Assembly (NCBI GenBank): GCA_032622095.1
Contig: CP136066.1
Span: 58,248,609-58,312,608, forward strand
Length of the DNA stretch: 64,000 nt
Reading direction: 5' to 3'
DNA from: Siphonodentalium dalli
Lineage: Eukaryota; Mollusca; Scaphopoda; Gadilida; Siphonodentaliidae
The first letter of the stretch is position 1, and every line of letters begins with the position of its first letter. Position numbers and translations under genes: made by a program. Below the pieces are notes generated by a model. It worked only from the letters and a program-made list of their open reading frames with translations, did not search any database and was not told the origin of the DNA. This document shows, in pieces, positions 56,551 through 64,000 of this stretch.

Positions 56551-59120
56551 CATATATACGCGGAAGGATTCCCTTGTGACTGCCATGGTTCGGGCCATGC
56601 AGCCGATTTAGCAACAAAAATTGCAATGTTGAGCTCCGTGCACGTCTTCAGCCCAATTATCCAAAATTTGGAAAGGGTTATATGGTTGCGTCCCTGTCCT
56701 ATGGACGCCCACCGAGTGGCACCGCATGAAAATGCAAGGATTCCCGGGAGGCCGCCATGCTTCTAGCTACGTAATCATGTTTATGGGCTGCGAAACGGTT
56801 TTCAAAAGCATTTCTTTGTTTTTTGTAACATCTCCCAGTCTGGTGTTGAAAATACGCATGAGTTTTATGTCTTGATGGATCTGGGGTTTCTCTATCCATA
56901 TTGTCGATTTAATTGTTTAAATACCAGAGGAGCAGATGGTGGCGATTTTCGGCCATGTCTATATAGTGGTATAAACGATACGGCGTCACGATATCAGGAA
57001 GAGAAGTCCCAGAACCCAAAATACTGGCACGAAGAAATCAGCGAAACCCACTTGAAATCCTAAACCCTCTGTATAGTCACACCGACTATCGACCCATTGG
57101 CCAAACCAGGGACAGGTGCGGCAGTTCCAAATTAATTGTCAACACACCTCATCCCACCGGACAACATCTTCATGTATACGGTATTTGTTTATATCTGCAT
57201 TAAGTATACACTAATACTATAAAACAAGTTGAGTATACGGTGACAGTCTTGACTTCTTGTTTACATTCAGACAGGATGTCACCCGGAAAACTAGCAATTG
57301 ATTTGTGCCTGATATTAAGCCAACTTAAGTCGGACAACGATTCCAACATTTATAACCAAAATATGGAATATATGTATATAGTCATTCTCCAAGACAATAC
57401 CAATTTGTATTGTAATAGTTTTAAATCAATCGGATAGGAATTTCATGAAAGCATTGTCATTCTGTGTACGTGGCATCAATTATAAGACTGTAGCTAGATT
57501 TCAGCCTTGTCACTACATGCCCAGCGTTACCTATATCGATTGGCATGGCTGTGTCGCTCGTCAAAGTTTCAGCAGAAAGGGGATTGTGATGTTTAAATGT
57601 AAACCGTTGAAAGAAGCACTCAATGTGATAAATACAAAAGGTTTTCTACCACCCAAGGCGCACCTGTTATTCTGGAAATCCATATATTAATCTTATGAGA
57701 CTGGTTGCATTTTGTGGTAACCAGCGAACAGAATTGGAGAGGTGATTACGAATCACTCTTTAGATACTGACACACAATGTTCTGTTGAAATGAATCTCCT
57801 AATTGAAAATACCGCTAGGTTTATCGCCGCTCCGTGGGTCTACTTAGATAGATCTTGAAACTTATGATGCAGAATAGCTTTTACCTCCCTTTAACCCAAT
57901 TGCAAATTAATTGATTAATCTTGGCATCTATCACAAAGAAATGGGTTCATCGTACGAACCATGACTAAAACGCACACTGCCATACATATTTAATAGAAAA
58001 CATTTTTGAAAAAGCATGATACATCCTAGGACCCAACTTTAGCCCGAGCCTGTGTACACATTCCGTCACTTTCCAGTCATTTAAAAAAAATTGGAACAGA
58101 TATTAAACATCGTAGGAACCTGCAATTCTGAGTTTGGTTGGAACCATTTTTGTCGAGTTCTTGCCATTTTTGCCGACTTTTCTAGCTCGTTAGCGCAATA
58201 ACTTGAACAAATATTACCGATTTTAACAATGTTTTGCGTAAGAGCTGTTTATAAAAAATATCTTGAACGAGTTCGAAAACCAGACTTATCAGATCTTTTC
58301 TACCGCAGTTATGGTCCCTAGTTTGACGATTTTTCTTGATTTTCAACATTTGAGGTTTCCGGATGATGACATTTATTCCGGACATATCCAATCCTTCAGT
58401 TAGCCATCGTATCCATGGACATTGTGGTCGGTCGACCTTTTATTTAATATGATTTGCGACTGTCATATCAGTGTATCATTTCTAGATGAAGACAATCCAA
58501 CTCGACCACCCATCGGACACTTGAATTATTCTAAACCACACAACTATCGACCGCGCCGTATATATCAGTACCAGATTCCTAGATTATATCCACGGTTCCA
58601 ACTCTACTTTCCCACCCATCGGAAACATGAATTATAAAAAAAAATGCTCTTCATTGTTCGGTCCACAAAATTTTAGGAGACAACGATACGATTAGGTGCC
58701 ATTAACTTAGCAGGTATAATTCCATACGTTATGACGCATTAAGATTCGTCGACTAAGATTGTTACAAGTAACACCAGGGAGGTACAGCTTCACCTATGTA
58801 GCGTCTGATGTCTACATATATAGAGTACATACAGTTTGCATTGGTGTGTGGTACGGTATATATCATCTCATCCAAAACCAGCTAAATAATCTTTTAATTC
58901 TTATTTTAAAAAAACACACAGATTCACCCATATTAGCATTGCACTGTATCAACCCAAATTATTGTGCTGTAATGCAGTTGAAGGTTGTTTGTGAGTTTGT
59001 GAGTAGCTTCATATCTGCACTAACACAAGTTCCATGAATTCCGTTACTAGTTCCCAGACCAATCCCAGTTTCTAGTTCCCAGTTCTCATAATATAATAAT
59101 AATCGTTACTGAATCGCCCA
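56551..59120. other. Gene-free stretch with unrecognised short frames
   Basis: The longest frame without repeat explanation is 57445-57690 on the plus strand (81 codons, with IDWHGCVARQSFSRKG). It is not recognised and has no splice or promoter support. CCACCCATCGGACACTTGAA and CCACCCATCGGAAACATGAA at 58510 and 58615 form a short direct repeat. Confidence 0.4.
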
Positions 59121-59129
59121 CATGTATGT

Positions 59130-59600
59130 ATGCATAATCACAGCAGCTACGATGCCATCCTTTCTGGATTCTTCTTTTGTCGTGACTAGTCCATCTAGAA
59201 ATCACAAACCAGGTCACATACGCTCGTCCAGCTGTTCAAAATTGGGCGTAAGTCGTGCATGGGTTCAACATAATGAAAAAATGTCAGTTTTCGTTGTTAA
59301 ATCGCCTGCGTAGGCATAACCATAGCAACCACAAGGCTATTGTTCTGGATTCGTTTTGTGCCGCTACTAGTCCATCTCAAAATAAAAAACTAGGTCACAA
59401 TTAACCTGTCCAGCTGTTCAAAAATTGGGTGTAAGTCGTGCGTGGAGGAAATTAACAATTTCTCGTTGTCAAATTTCAATATATTATGCATAATCACAGC
59501 AGCTACGGGGCTATCCTTGTGTATTCTTGTGCTGCCACCAGTCCATCTAGAAATCACAAACTGGGTCACATACGCCCATCCAGCTGTTCAAAAAATCGCA
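59130..59600 (+). repeat. Three degenerate tandem copies of a ~170-bp block
   Basis: TGCATAATCACAGCAGCTAC, then CCATCTAGAAATCACAAACC, GGTCACATACG and GTCCAGCTGTTCAAAA, recur at about 59133, 59320 and 59486. The third copy runs directly into the Penelope-like fragment. Confidence 0.8.
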
Positions 59601-59916
59601 TTTGTTCTGACAACACTATTGTTTGTAAAAGAGCAGACAAAGGAGGTGCAATGGTGATTATGGAAGCGACCGACTATGCCAACAAATCGGAAGATACACA
59701 CTTGGACGATCGTTTTTACAAGAAACTTCATACAAATGAGGAGAAGTTTGTCACAAAGTTCTCTAAATGCCTATCTGATAAAGAAGCCGAATATCTCACA
59801 AAATTTGAGATGAAATGCAGCTCTTATGGATTACCCAAAATTCATAAAAGTCCCACAATCCAACAGGCAATTAAAGAACATAATTCCGCGTACATCCGAG
59901 TGCCCAGGTGTGGATA
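59590..59916 (+). pseudogene. Penelope-like element RT fragment
   Basis: The frame reads KRADKGGAMVIMEATDYANK, DDRFYKKLHTNEEKF and YGLPKIHKSP, the N-terminal part of the RT in Penelope-like elements (ADKGG-VI---DY, then YGLPKIHK). It stops shortly after YIRVPRCG, where the family continues into the RT core, so the catalytic motifs are missing. A following 110-codon frame (59826-60158) is not recognised. Confidence 0.8.
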
Positions 59917-60440
59917 ATATGGTCACTGATGTTAGTCGGGAAAGTTTCTTTTGCGTGTATATACAGTTGGTGTTCGAGATAAATCAACCAGAATATCGCA
60001 AAATTTCACTGAGTGAACATTTGGATGAATGTGGAAAGAATCAATATTCGATCTTCCCATTCCAAAAATTGTTCTCAGCAAACAGAATACGCCGAACCCG
60101 GAAGGAAGATTTGTACGTTGATCACTTCCGATGCAAGTTAAATGCGCCCAGGAAATGACGTTGCATAAAACTGGGTTATCTCCCTTGACACTATGACGTC
60201 ATAATTCAATTTATCGTCTATTGAAAAGTGGCAATGCCACGAAAGGCCTATAGACATTTTACTTAAATTAATTAATTTTCTATAGACATGTCTCATGTTA
60301 TTCTTGGACCATATATATAACTGTGCACACGTTACTTTAAACTGTGAAATATATATATATATTTGCCAATGTCTGTCTGTGTTCCATACTTTTTTGTTTT
60401 TACAAGAAAGATAATGGATAAGATAGTGCGGGTTAGAATT
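59917..60440. other. Gene-free stretch
   Basis: The frame that overlaps the Penelope-like fragment ends at 60158 with a basic stretch (NRIRRTRKED); it may be chance or part of another remnant. Nothing else is recognised. Confidence 0.35.
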
Positions 60441-60464
60441 TTCTAAAGTGACGCTGTTGTTGTC

Positions 60465-60770
60465 AGGGGCACAAAAGGGGAGAAGGGCAGAAAAAAAATT
60501 GTCGCCGATTTCCACCAAACTTATACATAATCATCTCCATGATATGAGGAATCTAATGGTGTGGTTTACAGACGTCAATAGTGGCGCCATTTGAGTCAGG
60601 GATGCACGGAAGGGGAGAGGTGCAAAAGAATTAATAAACCTGTTTAGCGCCGATTTCCACAAAGTTGATACACAGTCTTCTCCGTGAAACGAGGAATCTA
60701 ATCGTGTGATTTCAAGATGGCAAAAGTGGCGCTATTTGAGTCAGGGGTGCAGTGCAGGGAGAGGGGCACC
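60465..60770 (+). repeat. Degenerate tandem repeat of ~145 bp, two to three copies
   Basis: GCCGATTTCCAC recurs at about 60504 and 60650, GAGGAATCTAAT at 60546 and 60691, and GTGGCGCNATTTGAGTCAGG at 60583 and 60727. Confidence 0.7.
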
Positions 60771-60962
60771 AAAATCGCACTTCCGCAAAAAGCCAATTTG
60801 GCATTTTTGGCGGCCATGTTTTTCGGTGGTTACCATGGCAACCATGGGCTCTCCCTAGCTTGGCATGATATCCAAATCCACAATATATCACCTCATGATG
60901 TTGTATACAAAGGTTGTTGCTTTTACCATAAAATGCACGATTCACCCTTTTTTTTACAATGA
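60740..60962 (-). repeat. Dispersed repeat E with X-box, copy 3 (inverted)
   Basis: Inverse of 49699-49840: GTTACCATGGCAACCATGGG, AGCTTGGCATGATATCCAAA and CTTTTACCATAAAATGCACG. GTTACCATGGCAAC (60829-60842) is a perfect X-box. The adjacent GCCGCCCTACTATATAGG joins it to a TTAAAGGTAC-family end, as at 49695. Confidence 0.85.
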
Positions 60963-60965
60963 GCC

Positions 60966-61052
60966 GCCCTACTATATAGGACCCTCTGATCGGATTGTTG
61001 TTGTTGGAATCTGTTTAGATGGGGACCCTCTTTACGGATTGAGTACCTTTAA
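60966..61052 (-). mobile_element. TTAAAGGTAC-family terminal fragment
   Basis: TAGGACCCTCTGATCGGATT, GTTGTTGTTGGAATCTG and GGATTGAGTACCTTTAA are the inverse of the left end of the copy at 11170. Confidence 0.85.
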
Positions 61053-61520
61053 CATTGTCATTGGAATTGTCATCAGTTGGAAATTTTCCAACCTAAGTCA
61101 GGTTTGAAATTTCCAAATCTAGGAAGGCTTGAGGCTAGTCTAGATGCTAGGATTTGCGATATTCTTGTTCAGATTAAAAAAAATTCCCACACCGGGCCGA
61201 ACCATGGTCGGCCCGGTGTGTCATTGTCCCTCCCCCGTGGCCAATGCAAAACTGCTAATTAGTTTAAGAAAATAATCAACAATTTTACTACATTTGGGCC
61301 AACTTGTGGACTGAAATGGTCATCGGTTGGAGAATTTTTCATCATGAGGGGGAGCATGAGGTTTGAAATTTCCAACACTAGGAAAGCTTCATTTGAGGCA
61401 GGTCTAGATGGTAGGATTTGTAATTTTCTTGTAGAGTTTTCAAAATATTCTCAAACCGAGCCGAACAACCGTGGTCAGCCGGTTTGTCCTGGTCTCTTGC
61501 CCGTAGCCGTGTGCATTTGT
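61053..61520 (+). repeat. Dispersed repeat F, two direct partial copies
   Basis: GTCATCAGTTGGAAATTTTC, GGTTTGAAATTTCCAA, GATGNTAGGATTTG and the hairpin-forming ACACCGGGCCGAACCATGGT with its inverse recur at 61070-61250 and 61318-61490. The first copy ends in CTCCCCCGTGGCCAATG as in the copy at 48895. Confidence 0.7.
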
Positions 61521-61599
61521 CTGGAGTTAGACCACTAGATGTTAGGATTTATGCAATTTTTTAGGTTAAAATATCTGAATGTTCTCATACCGGCCCACT

Positions 61600-61750
61600 G
61601 TAAAAAGGACTGTGTGGCAGCTTCCACACAATGACTGTGTGGAGGCATTATCTGAACATAAATGTGTACATAATACACACATATGTGTGTATCACCCAAT
61701 ATCCACACATATATAAAAATGTGTACACCACCACACATATTTGTGTGTGA
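61600..61750. repeat. TGTG/ACAC-rich palindromic stretch
   Basis: It contains the perfect palindrome ACACACATATGTGTGT (61675-61690) and paired blocks GTGTGGCAGCTTCCACAC and ACATATATAAAAATGTGT that can fold back. Similar TGTGTGGTGAAGACATT words occur at 62179. Confidence 0.7.
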
Positions 61751-62354
61751 CGTCGGTTTTTTTAAATTTCACGTGGTGGTCACGCGCGCGTCGTTGTTTC
61801 GTACAGGCTCACAGGCTGCCGTAAAGTGTACACATGGAGTCTTGTTGATTGTAGTGGATCTCGAAATTCGATATATTGGGCGGTCTCTTCGATTATTTCT
61901 ATAGTTAAGGTAAGATTATATTTAAATTGGCAAGATATTCACCTTTGTGAGAATGTCCGTATCTATTTTGTATAACATGATTGAACGAAATAATAAACTT
62001 GATTTGGATTTTCAGATTCAACAACTCCCTATCGCATAGTCATATATTTACACGTTAGAGTTGTGCGTTTATCTGGGTTTATCTGTTGTTTCTGTAGTCT
62101 ATATGATACGCATCTTTCCGAAGCATAAAACCTATTTCTGCTCGAAAATTGTCTTTATGTAAATTGACAAATTCAACTGTGTGGTGAAGACATTTACTGA
62201 ACAAATGTGTGTTCATCACATACACACTATATATTATACAGCGTGCTTTAAACCAGAACCACAATTTTATTATTTTGCACGGTAAGGTTCTCATGTTGAT
62301 AAAGTAACGACGTTTTTTGTGTTTATATGGAATGCAGATGAGAGGAAATATCTA

Positions 62355-62830
62355 CTGAGACCAGTGACGTGGCGACAGGGCGGATATTGGGAAGGGTGTG
62401 TCTATAACCCTATCCCAAACTTCGGTAAAATTTACTAAAAATTCCAACAGTTGGAAATTTCATGCCTGACGCAAAGTTGCAAGTTTTACACAACATGCAT
62501 TATAATAGGTTGAAATTGTTCTCTTTTTTTGATTTTTCAACCAGTAATTAGTGGGAAATTTTTTATTTTTTTTAGACAAACAGTAGCATATTTTTCTACT
62601 TTTGGTAAAAAAAATGGCCTCAAATGGCCATCGGGTGGAAGACTTCCATTTGGTTGGAAATTCTAATAGTTGGAAAGCTTGAGGTACCAATTAGAAAATT
62701 CAGAACGAGAGGGGGTGTGCAAATATAATTCTACAAATATGGTTCAAGGGGAGGGTGGGGTGCACTTCGACATTTGAAGGTGGACACCCCCGCCAACGGC
62801 GACCATCGAGCCGCGTCCCTGAATGCGACT
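62355..62830 (+). repeat. Dispersed repeat F, copy with inverted ends
   Basis: GACGTGGCGACAGGGCGGAT (62365) opens it; AACAGTTGGAAATTTCATGC and TAGTTGGAAAGCTTGAGG lie inside; GGCGACCATCGAGCCGCGTC near 62820 is loosely the inverse of the opening. Confidence 0.55.
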
Positions 62831-63747
62831 TGTGGATGCCATTGGAATGCCCTATATAGTCGTATACTACGAAGTTCTATATATGTGGCACCCGGAATCA
62901 CACAAAACAAATGTGTGAAATTGGTGTTTCAAATTAATTTCATTTGAATATGATGATCATGAGCATCACTGTTGCAATAAACCTTTAAATACCACAATGG
63001 ACGATCAATGTACCAAGTGAAACAAATTGTTGGGTGGTGGGGTATTTATTTGTCATTTATTTTGGTGGTTTACCAAGGCGATGTGAAAAATTAGCATGCA
63101 TATTTTGGCTCCTCTGCTATGTATAACTTGCGTAAATTCGGTTACCGAGGGAGGGGCCGGGTGGGGGTGATGTCGTATATCTAATACATATGTAGCCACC
63201 GTTTGTGTCCAAAACTTTAAATTGTGAAGAATATTTTGTCATTCAATAAATGTCATAATAGCAAATAATGAACTTATAAATAATCTAAAATTATAAATAC
63301 TGCAGAATAGTGAGATGTGTCATTAAAGTATTATTAGCATTTGGATTAAGTGACGTACATGGTGAAGAGTTATCGTTTATACTATAAAAAAGGGGGAGGG
63401 GGGGGGCTTATTTTCAAACTCGCCATGTTTCTCATATTATAATCCTTATATCGTGTTATATAGCTAAAATTCCTCATGTAAAATTGCAAATTTCCCGTGT
63501 CAAGATTGTGCTTAATGGGGCATCGATCTGGCCATATAGATAAAGTAAAATAAAATGTCCGAACATTCATTATGTGAAGCTATAATGAGTAGTACATGTA
63601 TATATTTAGCATGTTTCAAAAACTATATTCCGTTCTGAAAATGCGCTCTTTAATGTATGAATTATAATACTGTTATAGATGTACATACACTGTAAATAAT
63701 ATTCCCACAATGGCATGTTATAAACAAAATAACTTCTCTGCTTACAG
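62831..63747. other. Gene-free stretch with a G run
   Basis: A G-rich run (GGGGGAGGGGGGGGG) lies at 63391-63406. Nothing else is recognised. Confidence 0.4.
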
Positions 63748-63966
63748 GTTCAATGGTGAAATCATGGCGGTCACGCGGTGCGACGTCGATGTAAATAACA
63801 AGATATGGACATGACTGCCTTGGCAACGACGCAGATAAACTCTAGTCAACCAACCAAGAACCACGGTGGAATGTACGAGTTAGACACAAATTCCACAATC
63901 AATGATTTTGGTATACATATGATGATGTCATGTGTTGTAATTTGGTTTCTGTGCAAGAGGAGATGA
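63748..63966 (+). CDS. Candidate first coding exon at the right edge (53 codons in 63805-63966)
   Basis: TCTCTGCTTACAG|G at 63737-63748 is a good acceptor. The ATG at 63805 opens a 53-residue frame, MDMTALATTQINSSQPTKN..., with two N-glycosylation sequons (NSS, NST) and a hydrophobic stretch (MMMSCVVIWFLC) before a basic end and TGA at 63964-63966. A GT after GATTTTG (63911) could instead lead into the next exon. A short upstream frame starts at 63764. The look is that of a membrane-protein N-terminus but no family is recognised. Confidence 0.3.
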
Positions 63967-64000
63967 CTTCTATTCTTCGTGAACTCGAGATTTCTTCTTA

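Overview
The window is eukaryotic, gene-poor and dominated by repeats. No operons, bacterial-type genes, rRNA or convincing tRNA genes are visible. Small exons with GT/AG borders, long AT-rich introns, many families of short inverted-repeat elements, satellites, LINE, Ty3/Gypsy-type and Penelope-type fragments, and the constant recurrence of ACATGTA, ACCGGTA and ATGGCGGCCATCTTGG words point to a marine invertebrate, probably a lophotrochozoan such as a mollusc. That placement is inference.

Layout. 1-2548 is a satellite of ~156-166 bp monomers organised into trimer/tetramer higher-order repeats. A minus-strand LINE is present in three pieces: 47179-48504 (reverse transcriptase), 41454-41571 (middle) and 2550-3218 (3' part). 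Two insertions explain the gaps. (1) 41572-47178 is a 5.6-kb, almost wholly palindromic foldback element flanked by a CGCG duplication. (2) 3219-41451 (38.2 kb) is bordered by inverted CCCAGTAAACATGCC ends and a duplicated TA. A tandem copy of the same LINE stretch (TA at 3094-3095) serves as an internal empty-site reference. Whether the 38 kb is one giant element or a small GC-rich element later filled by nested insertions cannot be settled by reading.

Inside the 38-kb insert are GC-rich VNTRs at both ends (24-bp units at 3671-4060; 306-bp units at 39496-41440); a five-exon minus-strand gene resembling DUF4806-type proteins (10731-16839) with one frame break in its first coding exon; a young LTR retrotransposon (17702-23561) with 535-bp LTRs that read as identical, AGTG target duplications, an intact gag and a gag-pol junction with a textbook -1 frameshift signal, but a pol cut off inside the reverse transcriptase; and a nest of inverted-repeat elements from 25.5 to 36 kb, including a TIR element with a TTGGT duplication sitting inside another TIR element, and a double-hairpin element.

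The right third (48.6-64 kb) holds dispersed fragments of the TTAA element family, an element family carrying RFX/X-box palindromes, a 448-bp recent tandem duplication, a LINE 3' fragment, a Penelope-like RT fragment, an (AT)n tract and a possible first coding exon at the right edge (63748-63966). Many open frames in this window are by-products of repeats whose period is divisible by three. All similarity statements were made by eye; no search or alignment was run.
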